The notes below the pieces were generated by a model. The model was not told the DNA's origin and searched no databases. It saw nothing but the letters and a program-made list of their open reading frames with translations. Below, in pieces: positions 1 to 12,751 of a DNA stretch of 64,000 nt; the first letter of the stretch is position 1; every line of letters starts with the position of its first letter. Location of the stretch: NCBI GenBank assembly GCA_921293015.1, contig OV121091.1, positions 35,882,839-35,946,838 on the forward strand, read 5' to 3'. Made by a program: the position numbers and the translations under genes. This stretch comes from Phorcus lineatus. Its lineage: Eukaryota > Mollusca > Gastropoda > Trochida > Trochidae.

Positions 1-633
1 GAGGAGTTGCTTGCACTCAAAATGTGCTAATGGGTTGGTTTATTACTTTCATTATTTTCTCACATGTGGGAAATCTATTTGTACTGTATGAATGGGCTTC
101 ATCACTACACAATGAGAGGATTATCAAGTCGTTAATGTCCAAATATTAACTACCATTGTAGTTAACACATAATCTCCTATATACTTAATTGTAATTGGTT
201 GCTTCACAACACACAGTACACAAATAGAAGAAAAGATATTTATAAATGTGTTGTTTGTTTTTCAATCTTTTGCTAACTTACAAAACTATGTTATTCTTTA
301 AACTGTGTTTAATCTGTATTTTTTAGTGTACTACAGGTAATATAGTTATATTATGACATATATCAAACTGGTCATGATGCATTTAATCACAATACTCCCT
401 TTCATGTTAGTTTAATATCTCTAAAAACTAGGATAATAATGTACAAATTGAGCTTAACCCCTTGAGTGTACGACTCCTACTTCCAATCTAAATTGATTAT
501 ATCACCCTATTTGTGCACAATTCTTCATCTTTCTACTTAATATTATCGGTCACCTATTAGAAATTGGTCCATCATACACAGTTGTTATTAATGATAATAA
601 GTTAATAATTATACTTAATTGTACACAGTCGCA

Positions 634-1436
634 GAAAATCCTGTGATGTAATCATTTTTCTTTTCCCCGAATCATTCACATTAAATCAATAATGTGTCAA
701 CATCTCAATTAGGGTTAACATAAGAGTGCAAATGGAGGACAGGATTATAATCTATCATTTATAGCTTTGATTATCCCTAAAGGTTATAATGGTAAGGAAC
801 AAAAACTTAAATAACTATATATTATTCCATAGCTTAAGCATACTTAAAATTAAGGGGGGGGGGGGGATAGGAGGGGGGTGAAAGCCAAACATATAAAAAA
901 ACCAGGAGGCACAAGCTTCAAAGACAAAGTTTAGTAACGTTTCGGGGAGCGTTTGCTCCCCTTCATCAGACCCATCAGACCCTGATCAGACCCCCCCCCC
1001 CCCCCCTCCTTAATTTTACTTTTCTAATGTCTTAACTGCATTAGCCGTGATTGCCTGCATCCTTAAGTGGATCCATGTAAATTACAGTTTACCACTTTCT
1101 TCATAACCCCCGTGGATAAGTGCCGCCCCATTTAGATAGCTTATGCAGGTAAATAATCGTAAGTCATCATACTTTCATGACTATGAAAAATCCTATGTGA
1201 TGTTATCATTTTTCTTTTCCCCGAATTATTCACACTTAATCAGTAATGTGTCAACATCTCATTTAGGGGTAACATAAGAGTGAAAATGAAGTACAGGATT
1301 ATAATCTATCATTTATGGCTTTGATTATCCCTAAAGGTCATAATGGTAAGGAACAAAAACTTTAATAACCATATTTAATTCCATAGCTTATGCATGTAAA
1401 TAATCATAAGTCATTATACTCTCATGACTATGAAAA
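634..1436. repeat. Local direct duplication of about 210-260 bp
   Basis: Positions 634-840 recur at 1184-1395 with only scattered differences; both carry CATTTTTCTTTTCCCCGAAT and the same order of landmarks. A further 52-bp block at 1138-1190 recurs at 1385-1436. The pattern fits a tandemly repeated unit later interrupted by the element at 845-1018. No coding potential is seen. Confidence 0.8.
845..1018. mobile_element. MITE-like element with G/C-run terminal inverted repeats
   Basis: The left end TAAAATTAAGG (845-855) is the exact reverse complement of the right end (1008-1018). Each end passes directly into a homopolymer: a G run from 854 and a C run at 991-1006. Inside is a perfect 7-bp stem GGGGAGC/GCTCCCC (944-961) followed by CTTCATCAGA. 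It sits inside a local duplication and interrupts it. There is no ORF. It may be a non-autonomous DNA element or a foldback; the family is unknown. Confidence 0.6.
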
Positions 1437-2189
1437 CCTCTGAAGTCATAAAAGATATTGATTAAAATCAAATTAATTACTCCATACTAATTATATCATA
1501 ACTACCGGTACCAATGGTACTTTTCTGACTCTCTGAACATAAGAAAAAGATTTATTTTTTGTTGTAATTCATACATTTTTGCACTCTGCCGCCATCTTGG
1601 GCAAAAGCTTTTTAATCATTTAATCATATATATTTTAGTGTTTTTTTTTGAGTACATAAAACAATTTGTCTTATGTTTATGTAATTTTTAAGGCAAAAGC
1701 AATTCCTTTCTAATCATAAACAAAAAACCTAATCTCATTATCTATCTGCTTTGGAGAGGGAGAACAGGGAAAGTGTTTCTCAACTCCATCTTTAGTGCTT
1801 AATAATCTGCGAGTGTTACACTGAACTTCACCTCCACCTATTGACAGGTGTGTAATGTTACCATCATCTCATTCTGCGCATTAATGTTTATGTGTAATTT
1901 TATGTAATCAAGATTTTAATCTAGTAAACATATTTTTATTTAAACCATATTACAATCTACCATGATACCTCATTCCCATTATTCTTTATTACACTAATTA
2001 GATCTCATCAATCATAATCTCCTAATCTTTATCAATAAAGCTAAGCAGTACAGACGGGTGTGGACCTTAACCAGGACCAAGTAAGGCAGTATAACCAGGG
2101 ACCACACCTACATACATTTGTACTTATCAATTTTACTTATTTGTACTTATGTGTCACTTTTGTGGCCTAGGAGCTCCATCATTATAAAA

Positions 2190-2516
2190 TGAACAAGCAG
2201 ACTGAGTCAGCTACATCCCCTGCTAAGTGACGAAAGTGTGAAAGGCACAACTACAGATGAAGTTGTTAAGTCTAGTTTCTATGAGATAGGCCTTATCTGT
2301 TTGAGTTCTTGACCGGAAATAAAATTCTAAGTTGCGTTTCAATAGAAAATGAAAACCCCAAAAGGTACGACTTCACAGGATGATTGTTCTATATAAAACA
2401 TTTCAATGAGCTAGGCCTTATGGTTATTGAGTCCTGGACCGGAAAAGAGTTTGCACGGACGGAGAGACAGAGATAATCTCTTTATCCCCTGAAAACTTTG
2501 TTTAGCAGGGAATAAA
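2190..2516. repeat. Dispersed repeat fragment
   Basis: The motif GAGTCAGCTACATCCCCT with its flanks occurs here (from about 2205) and again near 45967, at unrelated positions, so this is part of a dispersed family. It contains two internally related halves, each with a GGCCTTAT...GACCGGAAA pattern (about 2285-2320 and 2415-2440). No terminal repeats or ORF were found. Confidence 0.45.
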
Positions 2517-4689
2517 AAGCTTATCATAACATATTTGGTGTTGATGTACCATTATATATTCCAGTGCATAGATAAGCAGCTTTCCCAATCAATTTTGATC
2601 CATTTCCAAAACCATATTAACCCTGAAATTTCTCAGTTTCAATACAAATATTGAGAAAAACTCCAAAAGACAAAGTTTGTTTCCATAATTAGATAGTGAG
2701 CAACTTGGATTATTTATTGAGACAGCATTAATATCATATTTCACAGATTCATAATAATTAGAGTAAATTTAATGTGTACAAGCAAATATTAGTTACATCA
2801 ACTTCAAGATACTGATGAAAAATGGAAGATGCTTGGGTCTGACCATATATGTTTCATTCCGGTAATTCAGAGTCTTCAAAAGTAAAAACATGAGAAAAGG
2901 TAAATAGGATAATGAAAAATAAGTTTAAACCATGACTATTTTCTTTAATAGTATTGCAATCCAAAGGCAGGAGCTAATACCCATTAATGCATGATCATGT
3001 TTCCATTTGTCATATTGCACAAAAGTAATTACTGTACATTGTTGATGAAATGACCCGATTCATCAAATACAGATTACAGCAACTTAACACACAAGAAGTT
3101 GCTTTCTTAAAGAGGTGATGAAAACCATGTTATTTACCATATTGTGAAATATAAGTGGTGTAATATTTTGGATATGTGCACATCTGTAATTTTTTTCAAG
3201 CAACATCACTTCAGCACAAGTTCTACTATTTTGTCACCTTGATACAAAGCAAGTCATAGTTTGTGTGAAACATGATAAGTGAAATACTTTTCATATGTGC
3301 ACATCAGGTCTAAGCATCGGGTCTATCTAGACACTCTTGGCATCATAAGACATTTGCTTTGACGTCACTATTGCAGGCCATTATCTATTTTTATGTCTCT
3401 GACGTTTTTACTTATTTTTTTCTCATCAGCATAAAACATACCTGAATGAAAATAAATACCATTGTGAGCTCACATCAAATTCCTGCCAATCCATAACTAA
3501 TGTGAAGGCGTTTTTGTAAAAGCTTTATCTTTAACTTTTTAGTGAGTAAACTAAGAGAAGTGAATACCATAAGAAAAACATGAACACCATATAAATTCAT
3601 TTTCAAATAACATTATTCCTGCTGCATAAAAAATGGATCAAATCTCCTTGCAAAACTGTTATTTCTGATCTGATCTTATCTTTTATTCATGACCCAATGT
3701 CTGCCGTCGACGCTATAATTCACTGATTTTCACACATTTACAGATTGGAAAAAAACCTACTTTCGTGGATATTTGGGAAACACTCCCATTACTTTGGTGC
3801 CAACTGTCTTTATCAACACATACTATTGGTATCACAGACATATAGGATAAAATATACATGAACATATACAACTGAACAATGCTTGCTAATATCAAAGGGA
3901 TATCAACTGACCTTAATGGACATTGATTCAGGATCATTTAAACATGAAATAACTTTCTACTTTTACTCTGAACTATCACACAACAAAACTTGTCCTGAAA
4001 ATTATCATTATTATTATCATCATTACTATTATATGATACAATTGGTATGTTTCGTTGTAACTAAGTTATTAAAAAAAACTATCAGCTTTTTCACGTTTCA
4101 CATAATGCCAAAAATAATGGTAATAATCCACAGGTACTTGATAGAACCCTTTTATAAAATCTCATTCAAACTAAAATTTGAATTTCAAGCTAAGTTAATT
4201 AACAATTTGCAGTTTGCATTGCCTTTGATTATGTTTTGACAGTAAAGTTACATCATTTGTAAAAACACCTTTTGCAAATCAAAGCTTTTTCACTTTTAAT
4301 ACCAGCTAGGGATTTTCAGCAATGCTCTAGTTCTTGAGTCATAAGGACAAACAAAATTACAGATGTTTTGATAATAATATCTAACATAAGGAGGTAAAAC
4401 AAAATCAACATTGTTATCATACATACAAATTATATAAAAAGAATGAAGTTTTCAATTTCACACAGATTTTGGCTGGCACTTGATTATCCATAAACTTAAA
4501 AATCAAGTTAGAAGATTCCCTTCTAGAAGAAAATACTTTTTGAAAGTGCTTCTATCAATGTCACTGTCAATAAAAAAAATTATATATCACACTCTGTCCT
4601 AAATAAAAGTTTACAATTTTTTTAATCTTTTTAAGATTAATGTTATCCTTAAAACGCTGATAAATTCCTTGGCAGCCAGATTGACTTTA

Positions 4690-5130
4690 TTTGGGGAAGA
4701 CAGGAAAAATATTCACTAACCGTTCAACAATTTTATTAACCATTCACTCATAATTCACACATTCTACGAACCATTTACAAAAATTCCAAACCATTCACCA
4801 ATATGCTCACCACTCACACATACTACAAACCATTCATCAATATTACTGAAATATATATATATTACATAAACTATTCATCATTCATACAAACTACAAACCA
4901 TTTTCGAAAACTAAAAAACATTTTCTTGCCATTCATACATACTACAAACCTTTCACTAACCTTTCATTTATTTTCATTTCAATTATAAACTATTTAAAGA
5001 TACTACATATCATTCACCAGTATCATTAACCTTTCACGAAACAGTTATAAATATTACAAACCATACACTGACCATTCACACACACACACTATAAACCATT
5101 CACCTTCGTATAAACCATTCACTCCCACAA
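4690..5130. repeat. Degenerate short tandem repeat region
   Basis: The stretch is built from variants of ATTCAC, ACTACAAACC and CATTCATCA repeated at roughly 30-40 bp spacing. Small ORFs here are by-products of the low-complexity sequence. Confidence 0.6.
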
Positions 5131-5184
5131 AAACCACAAACCATTCTCTCACCATTGACAACAGTACTTTCTGGACGTGCTCAC

Positions 5185-5237
5185 CTTTGACCTGGTACCT
5201 ACTTCCTGCCACCAAGCCGCTATTCCTCGCCTGTTGT
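5185..5237 (-). CDS. Candidate internal coding exon of unidentified minus-strand gene
   Basis: Read on the minus strand, a 53-bp segment is bounded by a good acceptor (TTCCATCACAG) and a good donor (AAG|GTGAGC). It is clearly GC-richer than its AT-rich surroundings. Two of three frames are open: one reads QQARNSGLVAGSRYQVK, the other NRRGIAAWWQEVGTRSK. The phase of the first follows the frame I favour in the 14.3 kb exon. I do not recognise the protein. A transcript read or a homologue is needed to fix the frame. If the exon is real, the gene continues left beyond the window. Confidence 0.38.
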
Positions 5238-5909
5238 CTGTGATGGAACCAAACACAAACATCAACAGAAAACATGAGCTGCTAGTTAAGATGCTTGTCC
5301 CCTAGAACTACCAGAGAGTCCATCATTGATCACATGCATGCAAATCAAATCAACAAATTGGAGGCAATTCTGTCATCAGCATCCACAGAGAGTTATTATG
5401 ACAGTCATGCTTTCGCTGTAAACAGTAATTAACACATCGGCATTTAAATGTCTTCACACTCAGAGAAATTACTTGTCAGAGGCAGACCTGAAAAGGAGGC
5501 CATTTTGTATTGTTATTCCTTCCACCATTTTGGCAGAAATCCCTAAAGAAGAATTGTTTAAATATCATATCAACATAATCCACAAGCAGGAATGTTCAAG
5601 TCCAAACGTAAACATCAGAGAAGATATATTCCCGATCACCAATTCCAGACACTTCAATTTTATTCTAGTTGCCTGGCAACTGCTCCTGGGACTAAGAAAT
5701 CTTCCGGAAATATCAATACTTGCAGTAGCAAGGGGGTAGGTCTTACTGCAAAGGACCACCACATGTACAGAAGAGATAGACCTATAGATGCTGTCCGTCT
5801 CTCTGTCCCTCTATAATAACACACAGGGCACCTGCCAGTACTCCAAGCATGGGGATTATCAGTCAGCTCAGGGAAGATGCAGCAGTGTAAAGCGATGCTA
5901 ATCCAATAC

Positions 5910-5965
5910 CTCAGGGCGCAGAATGTGGACAATTGCCTCATCTTCGCCAGCAAATCAATACCAAG
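5910..5965 (-). CDS. Weak candidate exon, same minus-strand gene
   Basis: A 56-bp segment lies between an acceptor-like CATACAG and a donor-like GAG|GTATTG. It is open in only one frame (LGIDLLAKMRQLSTFCAL). That frame fits only one of the three possible phase chains through neighbouring candidates, so the exon may be spurious or alternatively used. No family is recognised. Confidence 0.2.
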
Positions 5966-8084
5966 CTGTATGATTTCCCCCCGAAAAAATTGTCCATCTC
6001 CTCATTTAATTACGACCTATTCATATTTGTTCCCCAGTTCTTGTCAAGAATGACTGATTAAATGAATAACTGATCATGAAAACTCCTTTATGGCATAATC
6101 TCTTAGCACAACATCAAAGTCGAGATTAGATAAACACTTTTGCTATGGAAGAGCCTGAGGGATGAAAACAGAGTAACGGATATTAGATCAAAATATCATG
6201 TCATAAGAGAAATCAAATTTACACAGATGATTACTTTAGATAAACTGCTAGAATTAAGCAAGCATCTGTTGATAACATTGCTGTATGTGTGCTAGTAATT
6301 TACATATTGATATTATCTTATCACCTTAGAGTCACACATTCCCTTGCATTCCGATAGGCTTCAAAGTGGAGAGGTAACCATTAATATTCAGCCTATATTC
6401 TGCTGACTACAATTAATTGTATCTGAATGTTGATTAAGAAGACTAATATCTGTAAAGGTCTCAAGAGTTTTATTCTAATCAATAAATGGCTCCATAAATC
6501 TTCTCTTTGTTGACAAACAAGAAGTTATCCTCTTTGATTGACAGCTAAGAAATTAGATTTCTAGTCAACAATTGCAAGCTTCTATTGACTTTCAATGTCA
6601 AATAAAGCCCACTACTTCAAATTCACATGAGGACAACTACTGAACTAAAACCTCCATTAAATCTAAATTGAAACATCAATTTTATCACATCATGACTGTT
6701 CTTTCCAGCTAAGTGCGTTCTGCCACTCTTAGATAATAGTTTAATTTAGTTCTCTCTCAGTGTTTGCTTCTGTCAATGGGAAATCTGAAAGTTAAATGTT
6801 TTGCTCAAAGCTATTCTAACAATGATGAATATTCTATTACAAAATTATTACATCAAGTCTATTTCTGGTCTTTGATATACATAAAAAATATTCTATTTAG
6901 CTTTTTTGAAAATGTACGAAAGAATATGCCATATGATGGGAGTCAACACCAAATTTAAAAATTTTAGTCTTCATGTCAGAAAAATGTTACTCTTATAATT
7001 TAATACTCCTATGCCAATTGATTCTGGAGAAGATTTGTTAAGATTTTAGGAGGGGAACGGGGTCAGTCTCATATGTATAAATTTGGGTCACCTAAATACA
7101 AGGTACATTTCCATGAAATTAAAGCTTTGGGGTGCAGCGGTTTCTGAGGAGAAGTAAAAAATGTTAAAAGTTTACGCTGCTGAATGTTGGACATGCCATA
7201 AGCCTATCTGACCTTTCAGATCTGATGAGCTTAAAATTCAAGCTTATTGCAACCAATTATAGATTATATATGTCCTATATGAGCAGGCATCGCTTTTGGA
7301 AGTGATTTTGGGACAGGTATTAACCAACATCTTAAAATTCATATCTAAAATATTTAAAAAACTGCATTATTCTTATAAAATATTTTTGATATACTGTATT
7401 ACTTTGTAAGACATATCAATTAACCCGGTAATGAAATTGAGGTTATCACCCGTAAGCCAGCTTACGTCATGTTATATATTTCAATTAATATGAATATATG
7501 AATATTTCTCAATTGACATATAAATCACAATGTTGATATTTTGAATGTATTACTTTAGTCCTCTACAAATATTTGTACTCAATCATTTATTAAATATAGA
7601 TGAATAGAAAAAGCTACTACACTGTCAAAAATGAGCTTGTTGAAAGAAAGGTGCATCTGATGTTTATAATTTATACATACATAGAAAAGGAGAAGGTCAA
7701 ACGGTCAATCCTCTGTTGACCATTTAGAGAAACAGAGGACAATTAGTCTGTCAGCACATTTTCACTTTCCTCATGTGTTACAATCAAATGAGTGATTCTA
7801 CCGCCTGACCGTGCAGAGCAAAATTATCTGATGAGATCATCCCAATAATCGTCTGAAATCAATTGAAGGGAAAATGATAGTAAGGGTTGTTTAAACAGAT
7901 TATCTTGTTTGGTTCGTGCAGCTTTCAATTTGATTCTATCATGGGTTTTTTATAACTTTTTCAGTGTGTATCTTTAGCCAAAAAACAATTTGTAGCATTT
8001 ATAAGGTTTTGCTACAGTTTCATCTGAATGTGAAATGTTTTTCAATTTTGTACTTACAAGATTTTTTCAAGTGCATTTTTTCTC
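5966..8084. other. Non-coding DNA
   Basis: No credible gene was found. About 7020-7232 is a diverged copy of the repeat family whose largest member is at 10573-11957; both end in CATGCCATAAGCC and then CTGATGAGCT. The rest is unremarkable AT-rich sequence. Confidence 0.5.
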
Positions 8085-8400
8085 TGTAGTGCCTCAGCAA
8101 ATATGGCAATAGTTATACAAAGAACAAATATTCCAATGCATTCTATCTCTGTTTATTGCAACACTTATACAATGAAAAAATATTCCAATGCATTTTAACT
8201 CTGTATATGGCAACACTTATAGAATGAACAAATATTCCAATGCATTCTATCTGTGTATATGGCAACACTTATACAAAGAACAAATATTCCAATGCATTCT
8301 ATCTGTGTATATGGCAACACTCATATGATGAAGGATTATAACAGGGTATTTTCTCTCAGTAGTTCCTCACACTATATGGCGACACTTACAGGATGAAGGA
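8085..8400. repeat. 52-bp tandem repeat, about four copies
   Basis: The core TTCCAATGCA recurs at 8131, 8183, 8235 and 8287, exactly 52 bp apart, with GGCAACACTTATA and AACAAATA in each unit. Edges are diverged. No coding sense. Confidence 0.8.
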
Positions 8401-8679
8401 ATATTGTTTTTTGTGATATTTGAATTGCACTTAAAATCTAGAACATTATCTATAATTTGAGCATATTGAAAATCTGGATTGTGATTAAGTCCATTAAATT
8501 AAAAAATGATGAGCTCATTAAGCCTTGTTTATATCTTTATTTGGATGAACACAGAATCAGGAAGCAATCAATTCCATTACCTAGGAGCGCAAGTGCAGAG
8601 TTCACTATCAAACAGCAAAGGATTCGTGCTCTTTGCAACAATGATCTTCTTGCTATAAGAAGCTTGAACTATCTCACTA

Positions 8680-9125
8680 TGTAGCAATGGTTTAATAACT
8701 ATATGCAGCAATGGTTTATCCACTGTACAGTAACAATTTCACTTCATATGCAACAATGGTTAACTCACTATGCAGCAATGTTTTACTTCCAAAGCAGCAA
8801 TGCTTTACTTACTATATAGCAATAGCTTTATCCTTATACAGCAATGGTTTTCCTCCATATGCAGCTATGCAAAGATAATTTTACTGATTTCACCAATGAT
8901 TTTCTCAGTATACAGCAAAGATTTACTCAGGATACAGCAATGGTTTGATTCCATCTATAGCAATGGTTTCAGTCCCTATATATAACAATGGTTTCAGTCC
9001 CTATATATAACAATGGTTTTATTCCCTCTATAGCAATGGTTTCAGTCCCTATATATAACAATGGTTTAATTCCCTATGCAGCAATGGTTTCATCGACAAT
9101 TCAACAATGGTTTTACTCAATATAC
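8680..9125. repeat. Short degenerate tandem array (AGCAATGGTTT core)
   Basis: The core GCAATGGTTT recurs more than ten times at about 30-45 bp spacing, with variable CTATATGCA or CCCTATATATAA spacers. Small ORFs here simply follow the repeat. Confidence 0.75.
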
Positions 9126-9830
9126 CTATCAATTGTATAAATCATATTCCACAATCTCCATTATAAAAGATGTGTACCACCCAGCTAGTAGCCAGGTGTG
9201 ACAGTCTTGTTAATCTGAATGCTAGGCTCCTGGTCATGTTTTCCCATCAACACATCAACTCTAATCTGTAGCGCTGCTAGTCGCGTGTATCACACATTTT
9301 ACATACATCGTCTAATCAAACAAATCTGTTGCCCAGTATTTGCTAACATCACGTTACATTGTACACCCTATTGAGGCCTTGGAATGCAAGAAAAACTCTT
9401 GATATTTAGAAATCAAAGATTCAAATTTTTTCAAATTCTTTGTCCTTAGTAAATGCAACTTTCACAGCCAGGTAACATGAGGATTGAAGAAAAAAGTGCA
9501 TAGCATAGGTATTGCAAATAATGTCTGCAGACAAACCAGTTTATTTTTCAGGAAGGGAGGAAATGTCAAACATTGCCACCAATTACCAGATCAAACAGTG
9601 CCTATTTGCACTGAACCTCTGACTGCAGTAAATGTCTTTGCAATTAGATTGTTTTCACTGAGGATCTACCTCAATTAGATTTTCACTTTGTTGATGGAAT
9701 TCTGGGAATTGCTAACATTTACATGTGTTTGACTATACAGCTTGTATAGTTGCTCCCTAACAAGTGAGCATTGATTTCACCAATGTCCATGGAGATGTGA
9801 ATTGTTTGGCACTCACTTAGAAGTTCTTCT

Positions 9831-9833
9831 GAT

Positions 9834-9899
<66 letters not shown>

Positions 9900-9902
9900 A
9901 AT

Positions 9903-9938
<36 letters not shown>

Positions 9939-9939
9939 T
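9831..9939. repeat. (GAT)n microsatellite
   Basis: About 110 bp of nearly pure GAT/ATG triplets with two interruptions. The apparent poly-Ile/poly-Ser ORF on the minus strand comes from this repeat. Confidence 0.95.
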
Positions 9940-10693
9940 TCACATTCATACACATTAACAGCCCAAAGATGTTTTATACATTTTTAAAATTTTGGTAAGT
10001 TGTCACTTACGTTTTAGATTATGCATGAATAATTGTACCAATGTGAAACTCTTGTAAAATGCAACAACAAAAAATTCAAAGTTATCAAAAGAACCTATAT
10101 TAATCTAAGAAAATAATTTCATTTTTAAGAATGATATAGAAGTGACTAGGTAACAGGATTAATAATTGCAGTTTAGTATTGTATCTGTACCAAACTTAGC
10201 TACTTATGTTGTAATTGCAAAACCTGTTTGAGTTGCTAGTTTTCAGAAAAAAACAAATTGCAACTAAAGTTATTTATCCTTGAACTTAAAGACATGCCAT
10301 CCTGAAATACTCCAAAGCCACAGATTGAAGGTTGATAATCATGAAGACTTTTTGGTTATTTCTTCATTTTTTTCTGAGACTTTGAGAGAGGAGTGTCTTT
10401 TAGACTTTAGATTTTAACAGCAAACCTTTAAAAAATCCAAATTTTTCAATGCAAAATTATACTAAGTAATTTGCTTATTATATAACATCACAAAACTACA
10501 ATGAAGGTATATCTAAACATTATTGGATAAAAATTTCAAAATAAGATAGATATGACGACATCAATAAAAAATAGAGCCATGGGCTCTGTAGCTCATCAGA
10601 CTTTTGATAGAAATAGGTGTTGTGGTTTAGACCATGGGGTCATGGGCAGTGTAGGAAAGATAGCCTGTCCCAACGTCCGAGTTATTCACAATC

Positions 10694-11800
10694 AAATAAA
10701 AAAGGCCCATTGCCCATTTGGGGTCAAGGGGTCACCGAACCTACATTCAGATTCCCCATTGTCCAAGGAGTCTACACACAACTCGCTATCAAGACCTTTT
10801 GGAACTGGAGAAGAAGATGAAAGTAGGATTTTAAGGTTTTGACCCCTGTTACCCCATTTGGGGTTAAGTGGTCACCAAACCTACAATTTAGAATCCCCAG
10901 TGTCCAAGGAGTCTTCACACAATTTTTCAGCTCTCTAGACCTTTTGGAACTAGGGAAAAAGATGAAATTAGGTTTTTTAGATTTTGACCCCTGTGACCCC
11001 ATTTGGGGTCATGGGGTCACCAAACCTACAATTTAGAATCCCCGTTGGCCAAGGAGTCTACACACACCTTTTCAGCTCTCTAGACCTTTTGGAACTAAGG
11101 AAAAAGATGAAATTAGGTTTTTTAGGTTTTGACCCCTGTGACCCCATTTGGGGTCATGGGGTCACCAAACCTACAATTTAGAATCCCCGTTGGCCAAGGA
11201 GTCTACACACACCTTTTCAGCTCTCTAGACCTTTTGCAACTAGGGAAAAAGATGAAATTAGGTTTTTAAGTTTTGACCCCTGTGACCCCATTTGGGGTCA
11301 TGGGGTCACCAAACCTACAATTTAGAATCCCCGTTGGCCAAGGAGTCTACACACACCTTTTCAGCTCTGTAGACCTTTTGGAACTAGGGAAAAAGATTAA
11401 ATTAGGTTTTTTAGGTTTTGACCCCTGTGACCCCATTTGGGGTCATGGGGTCACCAAACCTACAATTTAGAATCCCCGTTGGCCAAGGAGTCTACACACA
11501 CCTTTTAAGCTCTCTAGACCTTTTGGAACTAGAGAAGAAGATGAAAATAGGTTTTTCAGGTTTTGACCCCTGTGACCCCATTTGGGGTCATGGGGTCACC
11601 AAACCTACAATTTAGAATCTCCAGTGCCCAAGGAGTCTACACACAACTTTTCAGCTCTCTGGACCTTTTGGAACTGGAGAAGAAGATTAAAATAGATTTT
11701 TAAGGTTTTGACCCTTGTGACCCCATTTGGGGTCATGGGGTCACGAAATCTACAATTTAGAATCCCCATTTGCCAAGGAGTATGCACATAAAATTTCAGC
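10694..11800. repeat. 145-bp tandem satellite array, about eight monomers
   Basis: The anchor TTGACCCCTG recurs at 10839, 10984, 11129, 11273, 11418 and 11563, with variants near 10694 and 11708, giving a spacing of 144-145 bp. Central monomers are nearly identical and outer ones diverge. Each unit has a palindromic GTGACCCCAT...ATGGGGTCAC core. The recurrent 65-codon ORFs in one frame are a by-product of the period and have no independent sign of coding. Confidence 0.9.
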
Positions 11801-11851
11801 TCTCTAGAGTCATTGGTTCTGGAGAAGAAGTCGAAAAAGTGAAAAGTTTAC

Positions 11852-11898
11852 GGATGGACGGACGGACGGACGGACGGACGGATGGACGGACGGACGGA
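11852..11898. repeat. (GGAC)n microsatellite
   Basis: Tetranucleotide repeat GGAC with two GGAT variants, at the right side of the element that carries the 145-bp satellite. Confidence 0.9.
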
Positions 11899-12539
11899 CG
11901 CCGGACGCCTTGCCATGCCATAAGCCCATCGGGTCTTTCAGACCTGATGAGCTAAAAATATTGAAGCAAAACTGGACTCCAATATAGCTTATGATAACAG
12001 ACAGAAAAGAGATTACTACTACGCATAATCAATGTTACAATGAATATGCAATATACTACAATAATGAATACTATGTGAAATTCATACTCACAAAAGGTAA
12101 CTTTCTTGACTTTGGGAGTGAGCATATTCATTCCATAATACATGGTTGAATCAGTATACAAGTGCTATCACTTAATCACCACACTAAGAGTCCACCGCAA
12201 GACTTATTTGACATGGCATGTTTGGCGCAGATATATTTGATGATTTGTCCGCAAATCTGGTTCCTCAATGCATGTAAGAAGTAGCCAATCACGGCTAATA
12301 CACCTGGTGACATTTTGCTTTAGTTACCTAGGAGTGTCGACTGTTTGTAATGTACAGCTTTCCAAACTACTTCGTACTCACTTTGACATATAATCTGTTT
12401 TCACTGAGGTTAATGTGAACTAAATGATTGATTTGAAGTTGAAGGCAAATTTCAATATGGATAATACAGGGCTATATGATGTCCTTATGACAAAGATTTA
12501 AAGCTTACAGAAATGTTTATGGATTAATAAAGTATGGTT

Positions 12540-12751
12540 TAGTATTCTGTTTATTATTTGATCGCAGTAATCAAGCATGAGTGCCGAAGTGTACTGAACG
12601 AAACATATCTGTGACTTGGCCGCCATTGTGACTGTGGTGCCAACATTGTGACATCACAACAACAACAGCGGTTTTACACTAGTTTAATATTGCCGTATAA
12701 ATATTTCACTGCACTATCTAACACGGGCGAGTCATAATAAAAAATATCCCC
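12540..12751 (+). mobile_element. MITE copy 1 (YY1/CRE-containing family)
   Basis: This segment matches, in inverted orientation, 17068 down to about 16740. Landmarks in order are TAGTATTCTGTTTATTA, GCCGCCATTGTGAC, CATTGTGACATCACAAC and GGGCGAGTCATAAT. The two ends are imperfect inverted repeats of each other (TTTATTA...CGC type). There is no ORF. It is about 210 bp, a typical MITE size. The superfamily is not determined. Confidence 0.6.

Larger units (their letters stand above)
1..5184. other. AT-rich non-coding DNA with repeats
   Basis: No ORF looks coding. The stretch holds a local duplication (634-1436) split by a G/C-run inverted-repeat element (845-1018), a dispersed repeat around 2190-2516 and short CATTCAC/ACTACAAAC-type tandem repeats around 4690-5130. 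Nothing else is recognisable in 1-630, 1440-2180 or 2520-4690. If the minus-strand candidate exons to the right are real, this is intron or downstream sequence of that gene. Confidence 0.6.
10573..11957. mobile_element. Non-autonomous element carrying an internal 145-bp satellite
   Basis: The left end contains TAGCTCATCAG (about 10589-10599) and the right end its reverse complement CTGATGAGCTA (about 11945-11955). These are short imperfect terminal inverted repeats, the left one preceded by a GAGCCATGGGCTC palindrome. Between them lie about eight monomers of a 144-145 bp tandem repeat and then a (GGAC)n tract at about 11852-11898. Fragments with the same ends occur at 7020-7232, near 37905, and at about 44054-44187 and 44627-44765. 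No protein of transposition is encoded, so it must be mobilised in trans if at all. Confidence 0.55.

Noticed and set aside
9719..9955. Minus-strand ORF of poly-Ile and poly-Ser
   Set aside because: It is only the translation of the GAT microsatellite.
10839..11615. Repeated 65-codon ORFs reading MTPVTPFGVMGSPNLQF
   Set aside because: They recur with the 145-bp satellite period, overlap each other and end at stops inherited from the monomer; no sign of translation.
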